From: Thermofilaceae archaeon
Lineage (GTDB): Archaea; Thermoproteota; Thermoprotei; Thermofilales; Thermofilaceae
Direction: 5' to 3'
Length of the DNA: 64,000 nucleotides
NCBI GenBank assembly: GCA_038731975.1
Contig: JAVYQJ010000001.1
Coordinates: 62,001 to 126,000, forward strand
Position 1 is the stretch's first letter, and each line of letters starts with the position of its first letter. Shown here piece by piece: positions 26,178 through 35,675 of this stretch. The notes below the pieces were generated by a model that had not been told where the DNA came from, did no database searches, and saw only the letters and a program-made list of their open reading frames with translations. The translations under genes and the position numbers were made by a program.

Positions 26178-27404
26178 ATGGCATTGGAGAACATCGTAGT
26201 CGAGCGATTCGAAGGTCTTCCAATGGAAAAGAGGAATATAGAGTTTGTTGAAAGAAAAGGTCTGGGCCACCCTGACTACATCGCTGATGCGATTGCCGAA
26301 GCCGCTAGTGTCGCGTTGTGCAAGGAGTATCTCAGAAGGTTTGGCGAGGTGCTGCACCACAACGTAGACAAGGTTCTAGTAGTGGGAGGGCAAGCGAGGC
26401 CGAAATTCGGCGGGGGCGAAGTTTTAGCACCGATTTACGTAACGATCGCGGGGCGCGCTACTACTGAGGTAAAAACAGAAAGTGGTGCAGTAGAAATCGT
26501 ACCTATAGGGCCGATACTACTAAACGCTTCGAGAACGTGGCTGAAAAGCAACTTTCGCTACTTGAACCCCGACGAGCATGTAATCATTGACTACAAAGTT
26601 GGAAAGGGGTCAGCTGACTTAGTGTCCATATTCAAGCGACGGAAAGAGTACCCTGGCGCCAACGATACCTCATTGGGCGTAGGTTTCGCCCCGTTAAGCG
26701 AAACAGAAAGGCTTGTCCTAGAGGTTGAACGCTTCCTCAACTCGCTCAAAGTGAAGAGCGAACTACCGATGGTGGGAGAAGACGTGAAGGTGATGGCGGT
26801 CCGGGTCGGTACTCGAATAGATCTAACTGTGGCCGTAGCCTTCGTCTCACGCCACATCGCGAACAGGTATGAGTATCTAAGTGCCAAGGAGGAGGTTAAA
26901 CGTAGAATCGAGGATCTCGCTGCTAAGATCACAAGCAAGGAGGTTAGGGTTTACATTAACACGGGAGATGATCCAAGCGCGGAAGATGAGAGTGGGTATT
27001 ACCTCGTGGTAACAGGTACCTCAGCCGAGCACGGTGACGATGGTGCTACTGGCCGTGGCAACAGGGCAAATGGACTTATCACACCGATGCGTCCAATGTC
27101 AATGGAGGCAGCAGCGGGAAAGAACCCCATTAACCATGTGGGGAAGTTGTATAACGTTCTAGCTCAAATTATAGCCCGAAGAATCGTGGAGGAGACTGAT
27201 GCTGATGAGGCGTATGTAAAGCTTTTGAGCCAGATAGGTAGACCTATAAACGATCCTCTGATAACGTACCTAGGCATCGTTGTCGAGAGGGAAGAGGACT
27301 TCAAAGCAGTTAAAAGAGAAGCTGAAGGAATTGCTAGAGAAGAACTGAATAGGGTGAATAAGTTACTTTACGATTTCATAGAAGGTAAGTTAGTTCCATT
27401 TTAG
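26178..27404 (+). CDS. mat: Archaeal S-adenosylmethionine synthetase
   Basis: 408 residues from the ATG at 26178, the archaeal-type methionine adenosyltransferase (COG1812) that condenses methionine and ATP into S-adenosylmethionine. Conserved segments visible are [13 protein letters not shown] near the N-terminus, [18 protein letters not shown] and [24 protein letters not shown]-like ctttaaataag at 26148-26158 precedes it by about 25 bases. Its product feeds the methyltransferases encoded in this window. Confidence 0.95.
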   Translation: MALENIVVERFEGLPMEKRNIEFVERKGLGHPDYIADAIAEAASVALCKEYLRRFGEVLHHNVDKVLVVGGQARPKFGGGEVLAPIYVTIAGRATTEVKTESGAVEIVPIGPILLNASRTWLKSNFRYLNPDEHVIIDYKVGKGSADLVSIFKRRKEYPGANDTSLGVGFAPLSETERLVLEVERFLNSLKVKSELPMVGEDVKVMAVRVGTRIDLTVAVAFVSRHIANRYEYLSAKEEVKRRIEDLAAKITSKEVRVYINTGDDPSAEDESGYYLVVTGTSAEHGDDGATGRGNRANGLITPMRPMSMEAAAGKNPINHVGKLYNVLAQIIARRIVEETDADEAYVKLLSQIGRPINDPLITYLGIVVEREEDFKAVKREAEGIAREELNRVNKLLYDFIEGKLVPF

Positions 27405-27410
27405 TGCAAA

Positions 27411-27433
27411 GCTAACTTTTTGCTAACTTTTTT
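27411..27433 (+). terminator. T-rich tandem repeat after the SAM synthetase gene
   Basis: GCTAACTTTTT (27411-27421) is repeated immediately as GCTAACTTTTTT (27422-27433), giving two T-runs just after the mat stop. T-runs are the normal archaeal termination signal. The second copy also encodes the last codons and stop of the convergent DUF460 gene. Confidence 0.55.
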
Positions 27434-29399
27434 CAGTTTGAATCAAAGCTTTAGTTCTTTCAATCTTATAACTTTCAATAATATTTTTTACTAAATCCTT
27501 CATCAATCTTCTAGTCCTATTATCTAAGCTTTTAAGTTTGCATTCAATCTGATCCTCCAGGTACTTCTTATCGAGTACGTAAACATCACCAATTACAGCA
27601 AGGGGTTTAACCTCATCGCGCGAGAAGGCAACAACGCCATCGCAGGCAAGGGTTTCGATCAATTGTTCGGGTAGGCGTTGTTCGGATATCACGGCTCTGA
27701 GAGCGAGCTTCCTTACTTTTTCTCTCACGAGTGGGAGGTCTGAAGGAGATATCGCGCCAAACACTACAACCCCACCCGTGATTGCGTGCTCCAACATCGT
27801 GTGGGGGCTACTGAACCTTGGCGCTAGCACGATTTCGCCTACTGCAGCTTTCATTAGAAACGTTTGAAGGGTTTCTTTCTCCTTTTTCAGGTCTTCCACT
27901 TGCTGCTGAATCAGGTTATAGTCCCTTAGAAGATTTTCCAATCTGCTCCTTAAAGCTTCAACTTCCCTATCCCTTCTAACCTCAAAACTTTGAATCTGCA
28001 GGAGTCTTTCCAGCTGCGTTTCTAGCTCCTTTAGCCTGTTGAGAATCATTTTCTTTTCCTCCTCAAGCTCGCGCACCCTTTTGTACAGCTCATCGACTTT
28101 TTCTCGCGTTAATTCAACAGGTTGGGTAGCAGCCTGCGGAGTAACCGGTAGTGATGGCCTTTGGGTGGGAACCAAATACTCCTTTGAAACCTGCCTAATA
28201 GCATCCCAGATCGGGACCCCTTTTACAACAAGAGCAAATACTTCATCCAGCGGGATGCTCAATCCTAACCTTTCCACTTTTTCCCTGGCTTCTGAAAACT
28301 TCGGTTTGAAGTGTCGCATAGCAAATAGGGCTGCGGCGAGCGCGTCCCGCTGGTGCGAGTCCCTCACTTTTACGCAATGTTCTACGGAGGTCGCGAATTC
28401 GCTCACCAGATTCCGCTTATCTTCTATCGATAGCGGGCGCGGTGGATAGATGAGAACCGCGCTGAGCATTGCTGCCAACTTTTTCACGTAGCCGGGGGGC
28501 GGCGAAACATCCGTGCAGATGACAAGCGGCGTTCCAACTTCAAGCAATGTCCTAGCTACCTGTCCTCTACTGAGCTCTTTACCAGAAATCAGGAGCTTTA
28601 ACCTTCCGTCAAGGGTTAGGGCTGCGACGCCAGTTGAAACCCCGGGATCAACCCCCACTATCAGGTACTCAGATGATTTCCGTTGGCGTTGAGCATGGCT
28701 TGTCAGAGGCACAAAAAACGGGTCGCGCCGCGCAACCGGCTCGATTACAACCTGGATATCGTGATCTTTGACTGGCCTCACAATTCCATATATCCGTTCC
28801 CGCGGTGCGTAAATAACAAACACGCTCCTTTCTACGCCGTAAGCAGTTCTGGTGATGAAAAGATCATAATCGAGACCTCTCTCCCTTAACAATTCTTGCA
28901 CCTCCCTAGTTTTCTTTAGGAGTCTACTCTCAATGCTTCTCTTGTATCGTTCAACGCTCATCCCGCCCTGGACTGGGGTTCGCCCCTTGGAGATAACGAC
29001 GCGTGTTTCATCGCTTTCGAACAACTGGAGCTCTGAGCCAATCCCCATGTAACACAGCCTCGCTGCCACCTCCGCAGCCTGCTGCGGGCTTAGTTTGTTG
29101 CCAGCTAATCCAAGAGAAGCAGCAATTGATGCTAGCGGGTAAGCGCGCTCACCTATCATCGTCACTTGCACAAGTCGTGGCGAGTGCGTTAACGAACCCA
29201 TCATGCTCTGGAGCTCGCTGATGGAAGGTGCGAGCTCGTAAACATTGTCGACAGCTATCGCCTCTACGCGCTCCCTTTCGATAAGAGCGAAAATCTCGCG
29301 CAGTTTAGCGACACCTCTCTCTTTAACGTTACCATCGTAGAGCAGAACATACGCTACAAAAGGCTCATGCAGAGCTGCGGGGGATTCGCCCGGTAGCAA
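27423..29399 (-). CDS. DUF460 (COG2433) protein: RNase H-fold domain plus coiled coil
   Basis: At least 658 residues. A RuvC/RNase H-like core is visible as LIVGVDPGVSTGVAALT near 247-263, with ICTDVSPPPG and a later RDSHQRDALAAALFA. Then comes a long coiled coil (about 425-525) and a C-terminal alpha/beta domain. COG2433 is a conserved archaeal family with predicted nuclease fold and unknown role. The TTG used here cuts into the conserved N-terminal motif: in-frame codons upstream encode FRKIIGIDLL before PGESP. The true start is probably at or near the CTG at 29426. Confidence 0.82.
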   Translation of the reverse strand: MLPGESPAALHEPFVAYVLLYDGNVKERGVAKLREIFALIERERVEAIAVDNVYELAPSISELQSMMGSLTHSPRLVQVTMIGERAYPLASIAASLGLAGNKLSPQQAAEVAARLCYMGIGSELQLFESDETRVVISKGRTPVQGGMSVERYKRSIESRLLKKTREVQELLRERGLDYDLFITRTAYGVERSVFVIYAPRERIYGIVRPVKDHDIQVVIEPVARRDPFFVPLTSHAQRQRKSSEYLIVGVDPGVSTGVAALTLDGRLKLLISGKELSRGQVARTLLEVGTPLVICTDVSPPPGYVKKLAAMLSAVLIYPPRPLSIEDKRNLVSEFATSVEHCVKVRDSHQRDALAAALFAMRHFKPKFSEAREKVERLGLSIPLDEVFALVVKGVPIWDAIRQVSKEYLVPTQRPSLPVTPQAATQPVELTREKVDELYKRVRELEEEKKMILNRLKELETQLERLLQIQSFEVRRDREVEALRSRLENLLRDYNLIQQQVEDLKKEKETLQTFLMKAAVGEIVLAPRFSSPHTMLEHAITGGVVVFGAISPSDLPLVREKVRKLALRAVISEQRLPEQLIETLACDGVVAFSRDEVKPLAVIGDVYVLDKKYLEDQIECKLKSLDNRTRRLMKDLVKNIIESYKIERTKALIQTEKS

Positions 29400-29580
29400 G
29401 TCAATACCGATTATCTTCCTAAACAGGCTTGACCCCCTCGATAATGTGAGACTACACCCCTCATGGTTTTAAGCCTTTTTGAATGAACTTTCCTTAGCAT
29501 CTTTACGGCATGAGCAAAAACGAGCAGCGGGGTGAGACTCCTACGCAAAATGACGGCGATTTTAATCTATTTTAACTTTT

Positions 29581-30453
29581 TCAATTTAATTTTTGTAAAA
29601 ATTCTTCTAAGTTATATGATATGTCATACTTTCTTTTAAAAAACTTTAGTAAATTTTCTAGATCTCTTCTCAAATAGTAATGCGCTGAGGGATGATTTCT
29701 TGAAACCCACTGTGGCCAATCGAAAATTACGGGACCTCTATGCGAAACTATGATGTTGTATTCGCTCAAATCCGCATGAATTATTCCTGCTGAGTATGCT
29801 TTCTCGATTTGGCTGAGCAGTTCCTCCAGAAATTTCTTGGGGTCGGGTAGCGGTGGTACTTCACTGAGTTCAACACCCTCTATATACTCGCACACCACTA
29901 TGTGCCTGTTCCAATCTATCGGTTCGGGGACAGAAACTCCAGCTTCGTAAAGTATCTTTAAGGCTTCGAACTCATTCTTGGCCGCAAGTCTAGATTGGTA
30001 CAACCACGAGATGTGATGTCGATCACCGACGTATGTCCTGTAACGTCTCGTCCCTCTAAACGAGGTCCTTCCAACACGGTGGAATTTGACGGCAACTGGT
30101 CGACCGGCTGTTGTGATACCCTGGTAAACATCGGCTTCTTTCCCCCGCCCAATGGGTGAAGCCGAGATGCTCTTCAGAGTCCCCCTTTTTGCTAGAGCGT
30201 CCAGTGCAAGGCAATCGTAGCCTCTTGTAGTTAGCACGTAACCGGTGTAGCTGCCAATCCATCTCCGCAGAAGACCTAAGGCATTCAGCTTCTTAGTAAC
30301 GATTAGCGTTTCGTCCAGGTCCAAGCCCGTGAATCTGCTTATTTCTTCGAGGGGAACGTATTGGAACTTAGCCATGCCTCGTTCAACTGCGTTGAGAACC
30401 CTGAGGTCTCGCTGGTCTAGCTGTTGAAGAGCCTCCAGAACTTCTTTAACCAT
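29581..30453 (-). CDS. rio2: RIO2-type serine/threonine kinase/ATPase
   Basis: 290 residues from the ATG at 30453. A winged helix occupies about 1-85. The kinase domain has the flexible loop IGRGKEADVYQG, catalytic HADLSEYNII and metal-binding IFDWPQW. Rio2 acts in late 40S/30S maturation as an ATPase that releases assembly factors. The C-terminus is AT-rich and short. An in-frame start at 30507 overlaps the TATA box and was rejected. It is divergent from rps5. Confidence 0.92.
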   Translation of the reverse strand: MVKEVLEALQQLDQRDLRVLNAVERGMAKFQYVPLEEISRFTGLDLDETLIVTKKLNALGLLRRWIGSYTGYVLTTRGYDCLALDALAKRGTLKSISASPIGRGKEADVYQGITTAGRPVAVKFHRVGRTSFRGTRRYRTYVGDRHHISWLYQSRLAAKNEFEALKILYEAGVSVPEPIDWNRHIVVCEYIEGVELSEVPPLPDPKKFLEELLSQIEKAYSAGIIHADLSEYNIIVSHRGPVIFDWPQWVSRNHPSAHYYLRRDLENLLKFFKRKYDISYNLEEFLQKLN

Positions 30454-30510
30454 CCTCCATCTACCCTGCGCGCACCGTAGCGAACGGCATCTTTGGCATC
30501 GTTCCACAAA

Positions 30511-30520
30511 GCTTTAAAAA
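30511..30520. promoter_or_regulatory. Shared TATA box between rps5 and rio2
   Basis: gctttaaaaa lies about 23-25 bases before the S5 ATG at 30536. Read on the other strand it is the nearest box to rio2 (ATG at 30453). The symmetric core could drive both. Spacing is the only evidence. Confidence 0.45.
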
Positions 30521-30535
30521 GTCGTTGCTGCAGCC

Positions 30536-31144
30536 ATGGGTGTGTCCTCGCTCCAGGAATGGACCCCCCGTACGGTAGCCGGAGTGCTGGTGAAAGAGGG
30601 TAAGATAACGAGCATAGACCAGCTCTTCGAGATGAACCTGCCGATTAGAGAAGTGGAGATCGTTGATGCGCTGCTCCCAGGGCTTAAGCACGAAATAGCA
30701 TCAATAAATCTGGTGCAACGACAAACGGACGCGGGCGAGGTAAGCCAATTCCAAGCTACAGTGGTCGTGGGGAACGAGGACGGTTATGTGGGATTGGGGA
30801 TGGGGAAATCGCGCCAGATACGGCTAGCGATTGAGAAGGCCATCATACGGGCAAAGCTGAACATAATTCCCGTCAGAAGAGGTTGCGGCAGCTGGTACTG
30901 CCTGTGCGGTGAGGCTCACAGCGTCCCCGTAAAGGTTAGGGGGAAGAGTGGAAGCGTTGAGGTGGTACTACTTCCCGCCCCCAAGGGCGTGGGTCTAGTA
31001 GCTGCGGAAAGCGCAAAGATAGTCCTCAGGTTAGCCGGGATACAGGATGTTTGGACTCGCACCAAGGGGGAAACACGAACCACCCATAACATGGCCAAGG
31101 CAGTTTTCGAGGCTCTCAAGCAAACATACGCTTTAAACGTGTGA
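30536..31144 (+). CDS. rps5: Ribosomal protein S5
   Basis: 202 residues. The double-stranded RNA-binding-like N-terminal half (NLVQRQTDAGEVSQFQATVVVGNEDGYVGLG) and the VPVKVRGKSGSVEVVLLPAPKGVGLVA strand series define uS5. A GCGSWYCLCGEAHSVP insertion has three cysteines, usual in archaeal S5. S5 and L30 here form a two-gene unit cut off from L18 on one side and L15 on the other. Confidence 0.95.
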   Translation: MGVSSLQEWTPRTVAGVLVKEGKITSIDQLFEMNLPIREVEIVDALLPGLKHEIASINLVQRQTDAGEVSQFQATVVVGNEDGYVGLGMGKSRQIRLAIEKAIIRAKLNIIPVRRGCGSWYCLCGEAHSVPVKVRGKSGSVEVVLLPAPKGVGLVAAESAKIVLRLAGIQDVWTRTKGETRTTHNMAKAVFEALKQTYALNV

Positions 31145-31617
31145 TAACTATGGCCTTGATAGCTGTAGTCAGAGTTAGGGGGATCCCTGACAGAAACCCA
31201 GACGAGCGTAAAACTCTAGAGCTTCTCAGGCTCCACAGAGTACACCATTGTGTGCTTCTGCGTGATACGCCTAGCGTAAGAGGGATGTTGAAGAAAATCG
31301 AGTACGCCGTTACTTATGGAGAGATCGAGAAGGATACTCTGGTCGAGCTGTTGAAAAAGAGAGCTAGGCTTCGCGGTAACAAGGCTCTGACTGACGAGTA
31401 TCTGAAAAGTGCAGGTTTCGGCAGCATCGAGGAGCTAGCTGATGCGTTGCTTGAGGGAAGGGTTGAGATAAACGAAATACCGGATTTAAAGCCAGTCTTT
31501 CGGCTTCACCCTCCCAAGGGAGGCTTTAAGGGTAGCTTGAAGAAACATGTAAGCGAGGGCGGCGAGCTGGGATATAGAGGTTCCGCAATCAACGAGTTAA
31601 TAAAACGTATGATATGA
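31141..31617 (+). CDS. rpl30: Ribosomal protein L30
   Basis: 158 residues, the archaeal/eukaryotic long form of uL30. LIAVVRVRGIPDRNPDERKTLELL at the N-terminus and the FRLHPPKGGFKG region are family-specific. The GTG at 31141 overlaps the S5 stop by 4 bases; the ATG at 31150 is also possible. It converges on L18. Confidence 0.93.
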   Translation: MITMALIAVVRVRGIPDRNPDERKTLELLRLHRVHHCVLLRDTPSVRGMLKKIEYAVTYGEIEKDTLVELLKKRARLRGNKALTDEYLKSAGFGSIEELADALLEGRVEINEIPDLKPVFRLHPPKGGFKGSLKKHVSEGGELGYRGSAINELIKRMI

Positions 31618-31626
31618 TCTGCAGAG

Positions 31627-32223
31627 CTACTTTGAGGGGGTTGTTACCATCGACCAAGCTGCCTTGATAGCTTCTTTAACTTCATCGAAATGCTTCGGGA
31701 GATCCGAGGGGTTCAATCCTCTTTCAATGTACCTAGAGAAAATATGGCTCTTCTCTGAGAGTGTGGAAGCATAATTGGCTATGTGCTCACCCCGCACGCG
31801 CTCATCGCTAGGTAAGACCTCATCCCCGATCGGGATGCTTAAGCCAGCATCAACCGCCCCTTTTGCCACGGTAAAGACGCGCGAGCCGGGTACGGTGCGG
31901 TGCAAACCTATGTCCAGGATTGCCTCAGTGATGCCAGCTCTAAGGGCTTTAAAGCCGATCAAAAGCCCAAGCAGGTACGCCGAGGGCGTGTTCTTAGTAC
32001 CTCCCTTCCATCCGTATTTCTTGAGCTCTCCTGAGTGAGCTGACACAAGCGTTACATCGCCGTGGGGTTCTGCTTTCACTATCTGCGCTATAATGTACCT
32101 GTTAGTCCTTCTTACAACTAACCTTGGCTTCCCAGACAGTATTAGCCGTCTTCGCTTGTAGTAGTTGGTTACACCCTCACGCCGTCTCCTGAAAGGAACT
32201 TTATATCTACCACTTCTAGCCAT
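31627..32223 (-). CDS. rpl18: Ribosomal protein L18
   Basis: 198 residues, the archaeal/eukaryote-like uL18 that binds 5S rRNA with L5. [22 protein letters not shown] at the start and [16 protein letters not shown] are characteristic. It follows L19e by 12 bases. In other archaea S5 comes next on the same strand; here the unit stops and S5-L30 lies beyond in opposite orientation. Confidence 0.95.
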   Translation of the reverse strand: MARSGRYKVPFRRRREGVTNYYKRRRLILSGKPRLVVRRTNRYIIAQIVKAEPHGDVTLVSAHSGELKKYGWKGGTKNTPSAYLLGLLIGFKALRAGITEAILDIGLHRTVPGSRVFTVAKGAVDAGLSIPIGDEVLPSDERVRGEHIANYASTLSEKSHIFSRYIERGLNPSDLPKHFDEVKEAIKAAWSMVTTPSK

Positions 32224-32235
32224 ACCGCGCTCCCA

Positions 32236-32688
32236 TCAGCTCTTTGTTAATATCCCCTGCTCCTTCAGGTAGGTCTTTAAATGGCGTACGCTGGAGAAGG
32301 TTCCACCCTTCACTAAAGATCTGAGGCGCCTATACGTTGACGAGTCGATCAATCCCCTCTCCTTAAGCAGTTTGAGGAACCTTCTCTGAGCGCGTACCCT
32401 TGATATCCAAACTCTCTTTTCATCTATGCGTGGACCTTTTTTACTGCCTGGACCCCTGCCCCTTCCCTTCTTACGTTGAGCGTGAACCTTCCTCCATCTA
32501 CCTCTGCTCGGTGTTGAAGGAGGAATCTTGTAGATCACCCCATCCTTAATTAGACGCTTTACATCCTCCCTCGTGATTGCGGTCTCCACTTTATCAAGCG
32601 CATCTGGCTTTATGCGAATCCTAGATACGCCTACCTTCAATATGCTAGCCGCTAATCTTTTTACTGTTCGGGTTGCTGCAGTGCTCAT
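32236..32688 (-). CDS. rpl19e: Ribosomal protein L19e
   Basis: 150 residues. KRLAASILKVGVSRIRIKPDALDKVETAITREDVKRLI and the glycine-rich KKGRGRGPGSKKG segment define L19e. The ATG at 32688 follows a TATA-like ctttttaaac (minus strand, about 32718-32727), so L19e-L18 have their own promoter, separated by 65 bases from L32e. Confidence 0.95.
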   Translation of the reverse strand: MSTAATRTVKRLAASILKVGVSRIRIKPDALDKVETAITREDVKRLIKDGVIYKIPPSTPSRGRWRKVHAQRKKGRGRGPGSKKGPRIDEKRVWISRVRAQRRFLKLLKERGLIDSSTYRRLRSLVKGGTFSSVRHLKTYLKEQGILTKS

Positions 32689-32753
32689 CGGCTTTCACCA
32701 CATGCCCTCCGCCAAACGTTTAAAAATGCAATCCCTTCGCTACTGCGCGCAAA

Positions 32754-33143
32754 TTACGGGTTAGCAATCTTCAAGCCTTTCTCTTGTGCGAGTCTGATGA
32801 TTTCTGCCCTCTTTTTCTTACCCACTGATGATGCTATCCTGACGATGTGCAGATGTGGATTTAGCTCCTTTAGCTGGGAGGGTGTAGATACCAAAACTTC
32901 AGTTAAGCCGCTCGGATGCAGCCCTCTAACCTCGCTTGGACCCCTGTACCCGATCTTCACACGCGGGGGAAAGCCTTTACGCTCTAAACGGATTTTGTTA
33001 TCCAAGCTGTGGCGTGGGCTACGCCATGAGTCATCAAGCCGTTTTAGCATCCAACTGTTCATCCTGACAAACCGTGGTCGTCGTCGATTCATCTCTTGGC
33101 GCAATTTGAGAAGACGGTTAAGTTTCCCAGGCATCATTGGCAC
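32754..33143 (-). CDS. rpl32e: Ribosomal protein L32e
   Basis: 129 residues. RPRFVRMNSWMLKRLDDSWRSPRH and PPRVKIGYRGPSEVRGLHPSG are diagnostic of L32e. The start is a GTG at 33143 with an in-frame ATG two codons later. It follows S8 by only 9 bases; L6, which normally separates them, is not there. Confidence 0.95.
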   Translation of the reverse strand: MPMMPGKLNRLLKLRQEMNRRRPRFVRMNSWMLKRLDDSWRSPRHSLDNKIRLERKGFPPRVKIGYRGPSEVRGLHPSGLTEVLVSTPSQLKELNPHLHIVRIASSVGKKKRAEIIRLAQEKGLKIANP

Positions 33144-33152
33144 CCCCGTGCT

Positions 33153-33545
33153 TCAGTACACGTAGGCCAAAAGAATCCCTCCTAAACCTTTCGCTTCTGC
33201 GTCTCTGTCGCTCATTACGCCTTGTGAGGTCGATAGTATCAGTATTCCAGCATCTCTCGAGGGCAGGAGCTTTTCACGCCATTTAGTGAAATCGGTCTTT
33301 TTAGCCGGAAAACGCGGTTTAACAACGCCACAGTCGTTGATTCTACCTATGAGGGTTACCCGTATTTTCCCTCCTCTTCCATCCTCTATGTATTCGAAGT
33401 CGCCAATGTAACCGTACTGCTTCATCACGCTCAGCACGGCAATCGTCAGTTTTGAGCTTGGGTAGATTATGCACTCACTTTTACCACGAGCTTCATTGTT
33501 CTTTATCGTTGTCATCGCGTTTGCGAGGACGTCTACGACGACCAT
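33153..33545 (-). CDS. rps8: Ribosomal protein S8
   Basis: 130 residues from the ATG at 33545 (MVVVDVLANAMTTIKN), with an in-frame GTG three codons earlier. The C-terminal ILILSTSQGVMSDRDAEAKGLGGILLAYVY is the uS8 RNA-binding core. S8 organises the central domain of 16S rRNA. It is in the L24-S4e-L5-S14-S8-L32e series. Confidence 0.95.
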   Translation of the reverse strand: MVVVDVLANAMTTIKNNEARGKSECIIYPSSKLTIAVLSVMKQYGYIGDFEYIEDGRGGKIRVTLIGRINDCGVVKPRFPAKKTDFTKWREKLLPSRDAGILILSTSQGVMSDRDAEAKGLGGILLAYVY

Positions 33546-33554
33546 GGTTAACAC

Positions 33555-33719
33555 CTAGCTGAACTTTTTAAAACCGAGTTCTTGAGCAACCTCTCTGAAA
33601 CATCTTCTGCAAAGGTAAAGATCGTACTTCCTTATGATTGCTTCGTGAGTGCCGCAGCGCCTGCACCTCATCGATCCTTTACCAAACTTCCTCTTTCTTG
33701 GAGGCCGAAGCTTAGCCAT
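33555..33719 (-). CDS. rps14: Ribosomal protein S14 (zinc form)
   Basis: 54 residues from the ATG at 33719 ([16 protein letters not shown]). The zinc ligands are in [10 protein letters not shown] and [12 protein letters not shown]. An extension to 33737 would overlap L5 and was not used. It lies directly between L5 and S8, its usual position. Confidence 0.94.
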   Translation of the reverse strand: MAKLRPPRKRKFGKGSMRCRRCGTHEAIIRKYDLYLCRRCFREVAQELGFKKFS

Positions 33720-33720
33720 A

Positions 33721-34254
33721 TTAAACCACCTTGGCACCGAGAACCTTGGTTATGAACTCTATGGCCTCCCTCTTTGTGACGTAATGGTTCTTCCCTACTC
33801 TCGATTTTTTACGTCGTCTTCGCGATACACGGTAACCGGGCCTCTCTAGAGCTACAATGACATCCATGCCGAAAATTCCGACAGCGGGATCGTATTTGAC
33901 ACCCGGGATTTGAATATGCTCCCTGATGCCGAAAGAGAAGTTTCCATGCTCGTCGATGCTCGATTCCTTGATCGTATAGTTGACTGCTGCTAAGGCACGC
34001 TTGAGGAACTCGTAGGCTTTTACTCCCCTAAGCGTAACCATGCACGCTATGTTCTCACCCCGTTTGATGCCGAACTCCTTTATCGTTTTGCGAGCCGGTC
34101 TAAATGTGGGTTTCTGACCAGTCAGCATTTCAAGAATCTTCCCCGCGTTTGCCAGCCGCACACCCGATTCGCCCACAGCGATGTGAACCACTACTTTGCC
34201 TATGAACACCTTCCTCATGGGGTGGTCGCTCTCCAAGTACGGCACTTCAGGCAC
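33721..34254 (-). CDS. rpl5: Ribosomal protein L5
   Basis: 177 residues from a GTG at 34254 ([25 protein letters not shown]). A TATA-like acttttaaaatg lies at 34276-34287, on top of an earlier in-frame ATG at 34278, so a leaderless start at the GTG is favoured. [22 protein letters not shown] and the [16 protein letters not shown] region are characteristic of uL5, which contacts 5S rRNA. It is separated from S4e by about 150 bases with its own promoter. Confidence 0.92.
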   Translation of the reverse strand: MPEVPYLESDHPMRKVFIGKVVVHIAVGESGVRLANAGKILEMLTGQKPTFRPARKTIKEFGIKRGENIACMVTLRGVKAYEFLKRALAAVNYTIKESSIDEHGNFSFGIREHIQIPGVKYDPAVGIFGMDVIVALERPGYRVSRRRRKKSRVGKNHYVTKREAIEFITKVLGAKVV

Positions 34255-34409
34255 GGCTAGCGGTTGCAACTGGAGCATTTTAAAAGTGTTTGGTGGCGTT
34301 TGGCACATGTCATGAGAAATTGTTTTTCAAGGCTACGAGGGTCTCCTTGACTCGCTGATACCCTTTAAGGGATCTCGTTTTCCCTTTCCTTTCTAGGTTT
34401 CGTTAACCG

Positions 34410-35216
34410 CTATAGCTGCTCTCTTTGGCTTAATCTCTCTTCCCACGCGTTTATCTCCTCAGAAGTTGGTAGCGAGATGACTGGTTTTTCTGCGCCAATC
34501 GTGAAAACATAGTCGAGGATTGTTCTAATGACATCGTTGCCGTCAAGGCTGCGTAGTTCGGCTAACGCTCGTGCCCGCTTAAACGCCGTCTGCTGAATTG
34601 TCTCTATGCGACCAACAAAACCGACGTTCCTACCGTTTATTACATAAGCAATGAAACCTTCACTGATAGGTATGTGCTGCATGATGCTTTTCGATTTTAG
34701 GTTGAAAACAATGGTATCTAACGTTCTTACAGTTTTGTAAAGGTCCGCCTCCCTATCCTTCGATAAAAGATACGTTCTACCGTCGTGGAAGGTCAACTGG
34801 ATGTTGCCGCCCTTCACCGTAGTCTTCCTCTTGACTCTCAATAGCTTGATCTCGCTCTCTCGCTCACTTATCGAGTGAAGCATGAAGAATTTTGAGGGGT
34901 GTGGGAGAACCCTGTAGTACTCCTCAACCCCCTTGAGGTAAATAACGTCCATGACGCCGACGGGGTACTTGTAGTCGGTGACTACTTTCCAATCTACGTA
35001 TACCTTTCTCTCAGAGAGTATTCGTCGCGCCTCCCTAAGCGTGTATGCGTAACCGAGAACGTCGCGTAGGATCACTGAGATGGGAATGGAAAGGGAGGCT
35101 GGGTGGGGCCCAGGTGAGGGCTTAATAGCCCATACGAACCCTTTCCGGGTGATGGGCCAGTGGCGGGGAGCTGTACTGCGGCGTAAATGCCTTAGGGAAC
35201 CCTTACTTTCACTCAT
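34410..35216 (-). CDS. rps4e: Ribosomal protein S4e
   Basis: 268 residues, longer than the usual archaeal 235-245. S4-like KH and KOW-type regions are present: [28 protein letters not shown] near the start, [28 protein letters not shown], and [11 protein letters not shown] late. The extra length is a C-terminal tail after the [14 protein letters not shown] segment. It overlaps the L24 stop by 4 bases. Confidence 0.94.
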   Translation of the reverse strand: MSESKGSLRHLRRSTAPRHWPITRKGFVWAIKPSPGPHPASLSIPISVILRDVLGYAYTLREARRILSERKVYVDWKVVTDYKYPVGVMDVIYLKGVEEYYRVLPHPSKFFMLHSISERESEIKLLRVKRKTTVKGGNIQLTFHDGRTYLLSKDREADLYKTVRTLDTIVFNLKSKSIMQHIPISEGFIAYVINGRNVGFVGRIETIQQTAFKRARALAELRSLDGNDVIRTILDYVFTIGAEKPVISLPTSEEINAWEERLSQREQL

Positions 35217-35611
35217 TTAGCGGTCACCTCCTCTATCTTACCGCTTTTCCTTTGCAGAACTTTCTTTCTAGACTCGTCTGAGAGATCAAGCTTGGTTACG
35301 ACAACCTTTGAGGGGTGAATAGGGACGTAGATCTCTCTGCCATCCGATCGTACACGCGTTGCGCCTTCTACGAAGATTCTTCCTTTCTTTACGAGAACTT
35401 TAACAACTTTACCTTCGTGCCCCCTGAAGCTGCCCCTAACGATAAGCACAGTATCGCCAGTTCGAACCCGTACTCTTTTAACACCGTATTCCTTTCTGAG
35501 CTCCTCCGATAGGGGGGCTACGAGCTGCTTGGATTTGATGTGAAGCGGTGCCCTGTACAATTGCCGTTTTCTCACCTTGCGCGGTTGACTCGATACAGCT
35601 TTGCTGCCCAT
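35213..35611 (-). CDS. rpl24: Ribosomal protein L24
   Basis: 132 residues. A KOW motif is visible ([23 protein letters not shown]), preceded by the eukaryote-like [26 protein letters not shown]. uL24 is an early 50S assembly protein. It overlaps S4e by 4 bases, and a hypothetical gene precedes it by 64 bases. Confidence 0.95.
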   Translation of the reverse strand: MGSKAVSSQPRKVRKRQLYRAPLHIKSKQLVAPLSEELRKEYGVKRVRVRTGDTVLIVRGSFRGHEGKVVKVLVKKGRIFVEGATRVRSDGREIYVPIHPSKVVVTKLDLSDESRKKVLQRKSGKIEEVTAK

Positions 35612-35675
35612 AGTTGCGCCTCCGCGGGGATTCAGCTTAAAAACTTACCCTATGAACGGACGTAAAAAGCCTAAC

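Noticed and set aside
29511-29576. A 21-codon frame (ATG to TAA) between the DUF460 and Rio2 genes
   Set aside because: Too short, no TATA box at the right distance and no conserved feature; likely chance.
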